Shown one piece after another: positions 43,340-52,749 of a stretch of 52,749 bases of DNA. How positions within the stretch are numbered: position 1 is the first letter of the stretch; each line of letters opens with the position of its first letter. Under the pieces are notes generated by a model. That model saw only the letters and a program-made list of their open reading frames with translations, had not been told where the DNA came from and did no database searches. Position numbers and translations under genes: made by a program. Source of the stretch: Thermoplasmatota archaeon (lineage in GTDB: Archaea > Thermoplasmatota > Penumbrarchaeia > JASLWR01); NCBI GenBank assembly GCA_030740765.1, contig JASLWR010000021.1, forward strand, positions 1-52,749, given 5' to 3'.

Positions 43340-46300
43340 TTATTCGCTGTCTTCTTCCTCGACTATAGGTGAAAGTATCCCGACCTCTTGCTCATTCGTT
43401 TCATCATTTTCAGAAACACCCACGTTGACTGCCACCAATTCGGGGTGCTTTACTTCGTCTCCGGAGACTTCAGGAACATCCTCCGACCCTGTGTTATCAT
43501 CTTCGTCGAGGAACTCTTTTGTTTCCTTTCTAGGTCCTGCTGGTGGGAGAATCCTGTTGAATAACGAGTCGAGATCCAGCTTCTTTTTTTCCGTCTTTTC
43601 CCCCTTTACCGAATCGGTGTTTTCCTCTTCACCTGTCAGTTTTTCACTCAATGCTTTGTCAAGATTGCTTTTTACCAATGTGAAGAGTTCCTTTGCTCCA
43701 TGGAAATCCCCTCCCTTGAAATATTCTATTGCAGCTTCATAATCCGGCCGTAATTGACCTATGTCCAACCCTGAACCCATGGCTTTCTTGAAATCGGTAT
43801 TTATCATCATGTGTAGCTTCTTAGTGTTCTTTTTTAAATCCTCGTAATAGCTGTAATACGCATCATCCATCTCGGTAATGAATGCGGTGATACTCTCAGG
43901 GACATCTTCCTCACCAAGCTTGACAGCCTTCTCTATCTCAAGGAAGCGGGATTCGTAATCACCCATGGCCATACCATATTCCTTGCAATTATTGTAAGTG
44001 TCGGCGAGCTTTTCGAATTCCGGATCGGCTGGATCCGTATCGAGAGGACTGGAAAAAACCTCTATATCATCTTCATCACTTTCTTCTGCATCGTCGAAAC
44101 TTTCTCCATGGTCCACATCGATTTCCGGAACATCGTTTTCTTTTCCGTCCTTTGAGCTCCTGGATCTTATGATGAGGAATAGTATGACAACTAGTATAAG
44201 AAACAGGATACCCACCATCAAAATCCATGTCCACCAGTCCCCGCTGCTTGCCTTTTTATCGTCGGGATTGCTTCCCGATTCAATATCAGCGGGTTTAATG
44301 TTCTTTTTTGTGGGATCGGTTTTTTTCTTATACTCATGGATATTCATATACCCATCGGCATCCGCGTCCGCGTGGGGTGATATGTTACCACCGAAATAAT
44401 ACTCCTCCCACCTGTCGTCAAGTCCATCTTTATCCTCATCTACGGTATTGTTCCAGAAATCCGGGAGCTCATCATCATCGGCCGACGATTTTTCGATCAC
44501 GTTTATCTTTAGCGTATCGATAGCGCTGTTGCCGGCACCATCCGTTACTGTAAGAGTAATCGAGTATTCACCTGATATCTTGAATCTGAAGGTAGTGTTC
44601 TCGCCGTATTGCGGTCTTTCGAGCCCGTCGTAGTGGAAAGACCAGAGGAAGCTGACTATGGCGTCGTTGTCGGTGGAATTGCCCCCGTTCAGCAAGACGG
44701 TGGTACCTTCTTCAACCCTCTGGTCATCTCCGGCATTTGCTATTGGTTTCTCGATATCGTTTACTATAACCTTCAAAGTGTCCGCAGCCCAGTTGCCTCC
44801 GGCATCTGTAACATTAAGTGTTATTATGTACAACCCTGCAATATCGAAAACGAAATTGGCGATTTCACCTTGTAGAGTAATGTTCTCGCCATTATATACG
44901 AAGGTCCAGGTAAAACCCGCCAATTCGATGTTATCGCTGGAATCCTTACCGCTTAGAGTGACTTCTTCATGTTGATCCGTTGTTATATCATCACCGGCAT
45001 CTGCCAACGGTTTTGAGTCATCGATCACAGTAATGTTAAGAATATCCGTGGCCCTGTTTCCCTCTTCATCGCTTACAAACAGGGTAATTAAATATTTTCC
45101 AGGAATTTCAAAGGTGAACTCTTCAAGCTCGTCATTCAACTCGTTTTCTACTCCGTCGTAGATGAATTTCCAGCTATATTTATCGATGCCGATGTTGTCG
45201 GTACTTGATGAGCCATCAAGGATTACTTCAGTGTTCTGTTCTACAATCAGGTCTTCTCCGGCCCGGGCCGTTGGAGGATCATTATCTATCACGGGGATCT
45301 CGACCTTATCCGTCGTCAGCTCATTTTTTAGGATGCTATTGTCAGATATCTTGAAATAATAATATAATTTTGTAAAGTTCAGCTCGAGAGTGATTTCTTC
45401 TTTCCAGAACCCCGTCCCTTCATCCGTCAGTTCCCTGGTTTGATAAACTTTATCATCATGGGAATAATGGACGAAAACAGATTCTAATTTGTAATTATCC
45501 GTGACCATAATGTCAAAGGTAAATGGGTCCCCTGTGTTGCCTTGAAGCGGAGTATTGTCACTAACGAGCAAGGGGGCATCGTTGTCCGTGACAATTACCG
45601 TATTTATGGTTGTCTCTTCAACGTTGGTTCCGTCCGAGTAGACAAAATAATAGTAGAGCACAGTGGCGTCTTCCGGTATGGTTATGTATGTACTCCAGGT
45701 ATTCCCCATTTCCCATCTCAGATTTTCATTGTCGTAATCGACCCCGTTGTAGGAGTAATGCACTATTGCTGATACGATTCTGACATTGTCCCCCAATTTT
45801 ACCGAAAATACGAACCTATCTTTCGTGGTGGCCTTATCTTGAGTTTCATCAGCGATCAACTCCGGCGGGTCGTTATCCAGAATTTCCAACTGAGTTTCCG
45901 TTGTGAAAACATGGTTACGTCCCATATCTGTCAAATAGAACATGTAAAAGAACTCGGTGGCATCCGTGTTGATGGTTGTGGAATATGACCAGATGCCGCC
46001 CCGGGTCAGAACCATGGTTTCATTATTCTGCCAGTTCAAACCGTCATATGAATAAAGAACGTGAACGGTCACGATACCCAGATTGTCTTCGAATTCGGCC
46101 GAGAAACTTAAGGTATCTCCTGTCGTTGCCTGGGCAGGTGTATTGTCTACCACCAATCTCGGGAGCTCCGTATCCGCTCCCGGTCCCGCGTAGAACAATG
46201 GATACCGGTCGGAACCGTTTGCCGGACCTGATATGTTGTATGGCTTGTTCCATACGTGTTCGTCATTGGTGGCCTGCGGATACAGGGAAGAATAATTATC

Positions 46301-49300
46301 CCAGAAGTTTCCCTCGCCGTTACCGTCATCCCATGAGTTGTTCAGTCCGTTATCGTATGCCTGGTAGCTGCTGCCGTTGTTGTACAGGAAATTATTGTGA
46401 TGGATCGTGTTATGCCTGGAATTGGGATCCGTAATATTAATCCCGTATTCAGTGTTGTTTATGAGATTATTGAATATCAACGTGTTGTTATGGCTTTGGT
46501 AGATGAACAAACCGAACCGGCTTCCCTTGAGGCTGTTGTTTTCAACAGTGTTGTTAAAGCAGCTATCATAGAGAGTCATCCCATAGTATTCGTTATTATT
46601 ACTTGTGTTGTTATCGATCCAGTTATAGGCGGAACCCGCCTTGATGATAATACCGAAATAGTTATTGACGCATGTATTCCATGAGATATCGGATAGTAAT
46701 GCGTCCTCTACATATATACCAGTCTGGCTGTTGTTCCGGCATTCGTTATCCCATATCACACCATAATAATCGAGGATGGATATCCCGTTCCATGTGTTGT
46801 TTATACATTTGTTGCTCACGAGATCCGAGTATGAACTGATGAGATAGATGCCGTTATCGCGATTATTGGTGCACAGATTCTTGGATAGTGTACAGGAGTC
46901 CGAATAGTCCAGATAAATCCCTTCGAAATTACGGCTGCAGGTGTTCTTTATTATCAAGGAATCGTTGGATCGATCGAGCTTGATGCCGTTATTCTGGTTA
47001 TCCGAAACCGTGTTATTATATAATTTATTGGACGTCGAATCTTCTATCAGTATGCCGTCTATACTTCGGTGAACTGTATTGTTCTCTATCTTATTCCCAG
47101 AACTTGAATTCAGGAAAATACCATTTTCCAGGTTATACGAAACGAAGTTCCAGTGGATGTAGTTATTATTCGAGGATACGCTATAAATACCGTTTTTCAG
47201 GTTATCCGAAGCAGAGTTTCGAATGATCTCATTGTTGTTCGATGATTCAGAATAAATACCATTCTTTTGGTTATTGCTGCAGTTGTTATCCTTCAGAGTA
47301 TTATTTACAGAGGATACCAGTAATATTCCGTTTCCACCGGTCTCAATACAGGTATTCTTGGAAAGGGTGTTTCCATCACTCGTTTCCAGATGTATTCCTC
47401 CACTACCCAGGAATGAAATATCATCAATATACCAGCCATCGAAGGTCTCGGAACCGTCAGTTTGCAGTCTGAAACGTATCTGTACACTGCCGGAATACCC
47501 CCCAAGAGATATTTCTACTAGTTCCCAATCATCCAACGTCCCGTCATAACTTGCAAGGGAATCCCAGCTTATCTCATCATCAGATATCTCCAGATAACCC
47601 GTGTCCCAACCTGCTTCAATATCATACCAGTGCCAAAATGATAATGTTGTACCTTCATGAAGATCGAATTGAGGGGAATAGAGGGAGCAATCCCCGTTAT
47701 CCTGATATTCACCGAAGAGCTTGGTTCCCCAAACGTTATCTCCGCTCAGAGTAGCCCATGGTCCGGAGTACGGGAAACCGCGCTCCCAGGTATCCCCGGT
47801 CCCTCCGTGTGTCCATCCATCGTTCGAATCGCTTTCAAGATCCTGGTAATCGTGATTCGTAAGCGAGATATTATCGATGTACCAACCGGCGAGACCGAGG
47901 TTTGCATCGCTCGTGACCCTGAATCTTATTATTATATCGCCCGAATAATCATTGAGCCCGAGATTTTCAAGAACCCATCCTCCCGAAGAGCCGGTGAAAG
48001 AATTCAGCCGGTCCCAGGTTAATCCCCCATCACGGGATATCTCCACCCGGGCAAAATCCCAGCCGTTCTCCATATCGTACCAGTGCCAGAATTCCAAGGA
48101 TGTATCCTTCTCAACATAAAACTCTTGGCTATAGAGTGAAAAATCAGCATTATCGGGGTATTTTCCAGCAAGGTTTGTTCCCCAAACGCTATTTCCTTCG
48201 TAAGCGGCCCCCGGTCCAGAGGTGGGAGAATTCCTTTCCCAGCAATCGCCAAGGCCCTGATGTATCCATCCTTCGTCATTATTCTTTTCGAAGCCAGTCA
48301 TACCCACGAAATTCCATACTGTGTCGACATTATTATACGAAACATCGTTCTCCACAAGAAGATTCATGTCGGAATCCTTCAGGTAAATGCCATATTCTAG
48401 ATTGTCCGAACAGCTATTATTATATAATGTATTATTAATAGAGCCGTCGAGATAGATTCCGTTTTTCGTGTTAGATGTACATGTATTATTCTCGATATCA
48501 TTATCTGCCATATTATTGAGATAAATACCATAAGTGGATGAGCTGATCGAATTGTTATCCAACCGATTATGGGTTGTGTCCATCATTGAAATTCCAATTA
48601 GTTCATTTGCGTCGATATTATTTCCGGATATCCCGTTGTGGGTTGTATTTAGCAAAATTGTTGAATATCCATTCAATTGAAGAACGTTATTTTTTGAAAA
48701 GTTGTTATTTAGGATTTTATTTCCATTACTATCGAAATGTAACCAGATGCCATAATAGTCATTTTCTTGGAAGGTATTCTCAAAGATGTTATTATCGTTA
48801 CTATCCTCCTTCAACTCGATTCCAACTGCATTATTCGTCAAATTATTATAGAAAATAGAATTATTCGAGGCATCGTTCATACAAATACTTGTTCCGAGAT
48901 TATTGATAATATTGTTTTTCGTTATATTGTTGTTGTCTCCTTCAAGCCAGAAACCGGGAAAGTTTTTTGGAAACCCTACCTGATTGTTGGCTTGGATGAG
49001 ATTTCCAAGGATATCATTGTTAACGCTCCCCCCCTTAATTCTTAATCCATGGTAATCGTTTGACTCAAGTATATTCGATTTTATGGAGTTATTGTTGCTA
49101 TTATTATCCAACTCTATTCCTATTCTATCATATGTACAAATGCACTCGTGGATTGAATTGTTACAGGAATCCACAAGATATATACCCCAATTTTTCGTTT
49201 CGATTATTTTACTGTTAGTGATAGTATTGAAACACGAAGAATTCATTTCGATTCCATAATTCCCATTCTTGACGGTAATCCCGCTAATATTATTATTGTC

Positions 49301-49639
49301 GCTCACAATTTTCAACCCAGATCCGAATAACCAATTACTGTCAATTATGGTAGTGTCCCTGTCTTCACCCGTCAGATTTATCGTCTTCCCGGAGATCACG
49401 ATGTTTTCTAAATATATCCCAGAATATACATATATTGTATCACCGGTGATCGCTGCATCTATGGCACTCTGGATCGTCGTATGATCCCGTCCTCCGCTGT
49501 CGTCCACAGTTATTGTAGTGCCTTCTACCGCACCAATCAGTCCAAGTTTCTCTCCTAAAGGAATATCGATAGCGACCATAAGTGATCCAAATAATATCAA
49601 GCCGATCCAAATCGATATTAATCTCTTTTCTATGTTCAT
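43340..49639 (-). CDS. Giant surface protein: NosD beta-helix, MAM/InhA-like, Ig-like, PKD, cytoplasmic tail
   Basis: 2099 residues from the ATG at 49639 (GGTGG five bases upstream). A signal peptide is followed by NosD/CASH beta-helix repeats with many NNS/NNT turns (about 45-450). Next come two related beta-sandwiches (LEFWHWYDMENGWDFARVEIS and LSFWHWYDIEAGWDTGYLEIS), more beta-helix, and three Ig-like repeats ending in NDPP/NDAP. Three PKD domains and a calcium loop (DEDKDGLDDRWEEYY) follow. A membrane helix (WILMVGILFLILVVILFLII) leads into an acidic tail of about 280 residues with a helical segment (DYEAAIEYFKGGDFHGAKEL). A tail of that size on the inside is unusual and suggests signalling or scaffold contact. 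Confidence 0.83.
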   Translation of the reverse strand: MNIEKRLISIWIGLILFGSLMVAIDIPLGEKLGLIGAVEGTTITVDDSGGRDHTTIQSAIDAAITGDTIYVYSGIYLENIVISGKTINLTGEDRDTTIIDSNWLFGSGLKIVSDNNNISGITVKNGNYGIEMNSSCFNTITNSKIIETKNWGIYLVDSCNNSIHECICTYDRIGIELDNNSNNNSIKSNILESNDYHGLRIKGGSVNNDILGNLIQANNQVGFPKNFPGFWLEGDNNNITKNNIINNLGTSICMNDASNNSIFYNNLTNNAVGIELKEDSNDNNIFENTFQENDYYGIWLHFDSNGNKILNNNFSKNNVLQLNGYSTILLNTTHNGISGNNIDANELIGISMMDTTHNRLDNNSISSSTYGIYLNNMADNDIENNTCTSNTKNGIYLDGSINNTLYNNSCSDNLEYGIYLKDSDMNLLVENDVSYNNVDTVWNFVGMTGFEKNNDEGWIHQGLGDCWERNSPTSGPGAAYEGNSVWGTNLAGKYPDNADFSLYSQEFYVEKDTSLEFWHWYDMENGWDFARVEISRDGGLTWDRLNSFTGSSGGWVLENLGLNDYSGDIIIRFRVTSDANLGLAGWYIDNISLTNHDYQDLESDSNDGWTHGGTGDTWERGFPYSGPWATLSGDNVWGTKLFGEYQDNGDCSLYSPQFDLHEGTTLSFWHWYDIEAGWDTGYLEISDDEISWDSLASYDGTLDDWELVEISLGGYSGSVQIRFRLQTDGSETFDGWYIDDISFLGSGGIHLETSDGNTLSKNTCIETGGNGILLVSSVNNTLKDNNCSNNQKNGIYSESSNNNEIIRNSASDNLKNGIYSVSSNNNYIHWNFVSYNLENGIFLNSSSGNKIENNTVHRSIDGILIEDSTSNKLYNNTVSDNQNNGIKLDRSNDSLIIKNTCSRNFEGIYLDYSDSCTLSKNLCTNNRDNGIYLISSYSDLVSNKCINNTWNGISILDYYGVIWDNECRNNSQTGIYVEDALLSDISWNTCVNNYFGIIIKAGSAYNWIDNNTSNNNEYYGMTLYDSCFNNTVENNSLKGSRFGLFIYQSHNNTLIFNNLINNTEYGINITDPNSRHNTIHHNNFLYNNGSSYQAYDNGLNNSWDDGNGEGNFWDNYSSLYPQATNDEHVWNKPYNISGPANGSDRYPLFYAGPGADTELPRLVVDNTPAQATTGDTLSFSAEFEDNLGIVTVHVLYSYDGLNWQNNETMVLTRGGIWSYSTTINTDATEFFYMFYLTDMGRNHVFTTETQLEILDNDPPELIADETQDKATTKDRFVFSVKLGDNVRIVSAIVHYSYNGVDYDNENLRWEMGNTWSTYITIPEDATVLYYYFVYSDGTNVEETTINTVIVTDNDAPLLVSDNTPLQGNTGDPFTFDIMVTDNYKLESVFVHYSHDDKVYQTRELTDEGTGFWKEEITLELNFTKLYYYFKISDNSILKNELTTDKVEIPVIDNDPPTARAGEDLIVEQNTEVILDGSSSTDNIGIDKYSWKFIYDGVENELNDELEEFTFEIPGKYLITLFVSDEEGNRATDILNITVIDDSKPLADAGDDITTDQHEEVTLSGKDSSDNIELAGFTWTFVYNGENITLQGEIANFVFDIAGLYIITLNVTDAGGNWAADTLKVIVNDIEKPIANAGDDQRVEEGTTVLLNGGNSTDNDAIVSFLWSFHYDGLERPQYGENTTFRFKISGEYSITLTVTDGAGNSAIDTLKINVIEKSSADDDELPDFWNNTVDEDKDGLDDRWEEYYFGGNISPHADADADGYMNIHEYKKKTDPTKKNIKPADIESGSNPDDKKASSGDWWTWILMVGILFLILVVILFLIIRSRSSKDGKENDVPEIDVDHGESFDDAEESDEDDIEVFSSPLDTDPADPEFEKLADTYNNCKEYGMAMGDYESRFLEIEKAVKLGEEDVPESITAFITEMDDAYYSYYEDLKKNTKKLHMMINTDFKKAMGSGLDIGQLRPDYEAAIEYFKGGDFHGAKELFTLVKSNLDKALSEKLTGEEENTDSVKGEKTEKKKLDLDSLFNRILPPAGPRKETKEFLDEDDNTGSEDVPEVSGDEVKHPELVAVNVGVSENDETNEQEVGILSPIVEEEDSE

Positions 49640-49773
49640 TAATACCACCTATTAAAATTATCTACATTATGCCATACGTTAATGTTAAAACGATATATAA
49701 TCGATTCGCTTTAACGAAAATACGGTTTATTCGTTGGATTTTCATTCCTAAATGGCTTCATAAAGTTAATCCT

Positions 49774-51159
49774 TTACCATAGCCAGAGGATCGCAGCCCC
49801 AATGGAAAATCCGAATATACCGATGAACATTGACATGGGTAGACCAGGTAATATCTTGTTTCTCTCCAGCATCCGTATAGTTATCACGAACCCTGTTGCT
49901 ATACCGATGAAAGAGAGACCGAACATTAATATCGGTGCAAATAATCCAATTTTTTCGTAGTAGCCGGCTCCGAACTGGAACGAATGGCCCACGAGCATGG
50001 AGTAGAATACCAGATCTCCAATTCCAAGGTCCCAATGCTCAGTATTGTAGGTCATGGATTTCATCAGGTGCTCCGCATCCATGCCCTTTTTTGAAAGGAA
50101 TCTCTTTTTCCTCATATTCATCTGCCGCCCGACCACGAATGGAATAACCGGGCTCAGCCCCTCCTCGTCCCTTTTAATTAAATTCTTTTCTCTCCCTCGC
50201 TGACCATGCCTCTTCTTATTTGCGTGTGATCGGACCGGTTCTTGTGACTCCTCCTCATTGTCGAATTTCCCGATAACATCCACGACAAGAGCAGTAACGC
50301 CGGGTATAATGCTCGCGCGATTGCAGCTATGACAGGTCACGCCGTCGTCTCGGCCCACCTTCACCTTGTTCGATCCACAGAAAACGCAGATAATATTATT
50401 TATCTTAAAAGCTTCCAAAAGGGCTTCGTCCCTCTTTCTGTTTGTGTTGATACGTTTCATTCTCTCTTTTCGATCTTCTTCCGTCATCTCGATGATGCTT
50501 TTTATGGGCCCGCGTTTGACAGAATAGATGTCGTAGAACGAAAGGCCGATAAGCATGAACATCACAGTCCATGTCGGCAGTATCACGGCGAGGAATGCTC
50601 CCATGAGTCCGCTCAATAACAGCAGAAATCGGTTTTTCTGGGCACCTTTGAACCTTCCGGATAGGATGATATAGGTCATTACGATACCGATGGCTAAGGA
50701 GGAAAGGAACAAGGGAAGTTCAAAATTAGCCTGGTTGAAAACAAGAAAGAAAGGATCTGCAGTGCTTCCACCCAAGAAAGAAGAATATACCAAAAGACCG
50801 CTTGAATAGTAAATTATGTCTTCGATTAATATGATAAGGAAGAAGAATAGAATGAAACCGCCTGAGAGGGACAATGCACTACCGAAAAGATATTGAATGG
50901 CGTTTTTTTTTTTGTATTTAAATAGAAGGAATATCAAAAATCCCCCAACGATGGCGATTATCAGGAATATTGCGGCATTTGCAAGCCCCGCAGAGGCCGC
51001 TCCTTTTCCACCGCCTTCTTCGGAGAACACGGTTGCTGTGAGGGTGAAACTGGAAAGAACGGTAATGAGCACTAGAAAGGTTGCGATAAAAACGGCCATT
51101 ATTATGGGATGAATGAACTTATAGCCACTGACTATTCGTTTTCCGATAGCCTCTATCAT
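49774..51159 (-). CDS. Presenilin/signal-peptide-peptidase homologue with zinc-ribbon insert
   Basis: 461 residues from the ATG at 51159 (GAGG eight bases upstream; a GTG at 51222 is the longer alternative). About nine hydrophobic helices are present. The three A22-family signatures appear in order: SFYDIYSVKRGP in TM6 (catalytic D210), LGIGDLVFYSML in TM7 (GxGD, D382), and ILPGLPMS in TM9 (the PALP region). It should therefore be an intramembrane aspartyl protease. Between TM6 and TM7 lies a cytoplasmic insert of about 160 residues with a Cys4 zinc ribbon (CVFC at 258-261, CHSC at 276-279) and a basic linker. I know no such insert in described archaeal members. Confidence 0.82.
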   Translation of the reverse strand: MIEAIGKRIVSGYKFIHPIIMAVFIATFLVLITVLSSFTLTATVFSEEGGGKGAASAGLANAAIFLIIAIVGGFLIFLLFKYKKKNAIQYLFGSALSLSGGFILFFFLIILIEDIIYYSSGLLVYSSFLGGSTADPFFLVFNQANFELPLFLSSLAIGIVMTYIILSGRFKGAQKNRFLLLLSGLMGAFLAVILPTWTVMFMLIGLSFYDIYSVKRGPIKSIIEMTEEDRKERMKRINTNRKRDEALLEAFKINNIICVFCGSNKVKVGRDDGVTCHSCNRASIIPGVTALVVDVIGKFDNEEESQEPVRSHANKKRHGQRGREKNLIKRDEEGLSPVIPFVVGRQMNMRKKRFLSKKGMDAEHLMKSMTYNTEHWDLGIGDLVFYSMLVGHSFQFGAGYYEKIGLFAPILMFGLSFIGIATGFVITIRMLERNKILPGLPMSMFIGIFGFSIGAAILWLW

Positions 51160-51222
51160 CTGAAATGCCTCATCTTCTTTCGACCCGAAGGAAGATAAAT
51201 CTTGGATTGAATATAAAACCAC

Positions 51223-51529
51223 CTGTCAAATAATTGCTAATGAATATTGGCTGGTTAAGGGATTTTTCCCATCGGTAATCCTACATAATGAATCATATTT
51301 CCATTTTATGGGGCGATGACCCGGATGTATACACCGGTTCCACGAGGACATATCTTAAAACTGACAGGTTCATTAAAACCTTCTATTTCGTCATAAAGAT
51401 ATAGAAGTACTATAAACTTTAAATAAATAAAAAGGATTACCGGAATATCATTATCGTCTGAAAACCAAATATATGGCGTACGGACGTTAAGGTGAGGTAA
51501 GGAAAACTCTTAAGGAAGGTGTGTAAAAA
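51223..51529 (+). promoter_or_regulatory. Divergent intergenic region with promoter elements
   Basis: An A/T-rich tract (about 51410-51432, including TTTAAATAAATAAAAAGG) is the likely TATA region for the gene starting at 51530; GGAAGGTG near 51514-51521 is its ribosome site. No gene or conserved structure is seen in the rest. Confidence 0.4.
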
Positions 51530-52749
51530 ATGGAAAGTAGTATAAGAAAGACTATTGTACTGTCATTAACAGCATTGATGCTGTTCTCGAGCATAGTGCT
51601 GTTCAACAATTGGATTGCCGACAATACCGCCGGTGCAAAGGGGCATGATTTGGGGATTACGGGTGATAATGTTGTATGGGCTGCTGCGGATAATCCCCAT
51701 TATGTCGACGATAATATAAACATTACTGGCAACCTGACAATTGAGCCAGGTGTCATTATAAAAATGAATAGAACTGGAGGAAATGTTTCCGCTATCACTG
51801 TGAAAAGTGGTGGAAAGCTGGTTATTAATGGAAGCTGGAATAGTCGTGTATCGATCACTTCTAATACCACAACGCAGGGAGCTGGGAATTACACCGGCAT
51901 AGTAATAGAGAGCGGTGGAATTGCATACATCAATTATACTAACATATCACATGCCACCATCGGGGTTGATATCGACGGAGGAAACACAGAAGTCAATCAT
52001 TGTGTGATCAATGAGACCTCGGATTGGGGTATAGAATTTACAGGAAATGGAGCCCCCTACATATTAAACACTACGATATATGATACGGGCTCTGGGGCAG
52101 TGGGCGACGGTGGTATAACCATCGGGGATCAGGGCATAATAGATAGATGTACGGTATACAATTCCATGAATACCGGGATAAAAGTGAGTGGGGGCAGCCC
52201 GGTCATAGCGAATTCTTACATTCATAATGCGTCCGGTAATGGTCTTCGGCTCACCGGGTCGGCTGCGCCTTTTGTAGATAATTGTAACATTTCTAATTCA
52301 GACAACTTTAACATATATATCTCCGGTACCACCCGAGATATTACCTTTTACAACACTACTATCGGCTATCGTGACGGTGGTGTTGGAGATACCATTAAAA
52401 TTGACGCTGCCGGTGTATATATCAACCTGACACTTCTGAATTCTTCCTTCGTTAACAACACCTTCGATGTAGATGCAGACGGAAATATTTCAATCAATTA
52501 TTATGTTAATGTATATGTAAATAACTCGGCGGATGCCCACATAACCGGTGCAACGGTTAATATGGTGCATAATGGTTCGATCGACTTCACCGGAACAACC
52601 GATGGTAATGGAAAGGTTTGGTTACAGGGTACCCATTTTAACTATAATAATACCGGGGATTGGATAATAGGAAATTATACTGTCAATGTGACCCATCCCG
52701 ATTATCAATCTTCCGAACAGAATACGTATGTTGATTCATACCAGGCTTT
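51530..52749 (+). CDS. Surface beta-helix protein, 5' part (runs off the window)
   Basis: Open from the ATG at 51530 (GGAAGGTG about eight bases upstream) to the window end, 406 codons without a stop. A signal peptide (KTIVLSLTALMLFSSIVLF) is followed by right-handed beta-helix repeats with alternating short strands and N/G turns: GNLTIEPGVIIKM, GVDIDGGNTEVNHCVI, GITIGDQGIIDRCTV and GIKVSGGSPVIANSYI. A carboxypeptidase-regulatory-like segment begins near residue 340 (DAHITGATVNMVHNGS). It resembles the 29693-32203 protein in plan. The C-terminal anchor lies outside the window. Confidence 0.85.
   Translation, partial: MESSIRKTIVLSLTALMLFSSIVLFNNWIADNTAGAKGHDLGITGDNVVWAAADNPHYVDDNINITGNLTIEPGVIIKMNRTGGNVSAITVKSGGKLVINGSWNSRVSITSNTTTQGAGNYTGIVIESGGIAYINYTNISHATIGVDIDGGNTEVNHCVINETSDWGIEFTGNGAPYILNTTIYDTGSGAVGDGGITIGDQGIIDRCTVYNSMNTGIKVSGGSPVIANSYIHNASGNGLRLTGSAAPFVDNCNISNSDNFNIYISGTTRDITFYNTTIGYRDGGVGDTIKIDAAGVYINLTLLNSSFVNNTFDVDADGNISINYYVNVYVNNSADAHITGATVNMVHNGSIDFTGTTDGNGKVWLQGTHFNYNNTGDWIIGNYTVNVTHPDYQSSEQNTYVDSYQA

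Noticed and set aside
44308..49484. Many plus-strand frames across the giant NosD/PKD gene
   Set aside because: They are shadows of the long minus-strand gene; their repeated Ser/Tyr/Ile composition mirrors the Asn-rich beta-helix codons.

Overview
The window is a chromosomal segment of an archaeon, most likely a Thermoplasmatota-type euryarchaeote. The support is a complete archaeal-order ribosomal protein operon with the archaeal/eukaryotic proteins L32e, L19e and S4e, an SUI1-type translation factor and the RNase P protein Rpp29. Promoters are A/T-rich TATA-type, Shine-Dalgarno sites are GGTGA/GGAGG, GTG and TTG starts occur, and two genes look leaderless. There is also a PGF-CTERM-type sorting signal and an unusually large set of beta-helix, PKD and CARDB surface proteins. 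The lineage is inferred; no rRNA is present to settle it.

Layout. 1-232: the 3' end of an IS200/IS605-type TnpA and its right-end hairpin, abutting a gene for a proline/threonine-rich protein with TPR-like helices (233-1507). 1574-2716 (-): ftsZ. 3151-17607 (+): L3-L4-L23-L2-S19-L22-S3-L29-SUI1-Rpp29-S17-L14-L24-S4e-L5-S14-S8-L6-L32e-L19e-L18-S5-L30-L15-SecY, tightly packed, many genes coupled by ATGA or TAATG overlaps, behind a structured leader of about 240 nt. 17638-17855: two homologous three-way-junction RNA elements, probably small RNA genes. 17974-20499: a Zn-ribbon protein, a thioredoxin-fold protein, and a membrane protein split by a frameshift in a run of eight G. 20639-23335 (-): a membrane pyrophosphatase carrying an extra N-terminal ectodomain. 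23582-24523 (-): an A/T-rich sugar-epimerase-like gene. 24680-26107: an aromatic amino acid decarboxylase.

26238-32203 holds a seven-repeat FG-GAP propeller membrane protein, enolase (-), and a beta-helix protein with calcium-binding repeats and a PGF-CTERM tail. 32238-34416 (-) is a threonine-degradation pair (tdh-kbl). 34717-35417 is the remnant of a bifunctional lysine-ketoglutarate reductase/saccharopine dehydrogenase gene; its junction shares 41 identical nucleotides with the tail of the S3 gene. 35559-39140 encodes a 1193-residue surface protein with an alpha/alpha-toroid and CARDB domains. 39260-39490 holds tRNA-Gly(CCC) and two degenerate copies of its 3' end. 40025-43279 holds an RND/MMPL exporter and a tandem pair of small membrane proteins separated by one in-frame TGA. 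43340-49639 (-) encodes a 2099-residue NosD/PKD surface giant with a cytoplasmic tail. 49774-51159 (-) is a presenilin/SPP-type intramembrane aspartyl protease with a zinc ribbon inserted between its two catalytic helices. 51530 to the end is the start of another beta-helix surface protein.

How the genes work together: the first third makes ribosomes, the SecY pore and the cytokinetic ring. The remainder combines amino-acid breakdown (threonine, lysine, aromatic amino acids), pyrophosphate-driven ion pumping, and construction or processing of the cell surface (giant adhesin-like proteins, a sorting tail, an exporter and an intramembrane protease). The points most worth following up are the tandem RNA elements, the zinc-ribbon presenilin homologue, the pyrophosphatase ectodomain fusion and the S3/lysine-catabolism sequence sharing.
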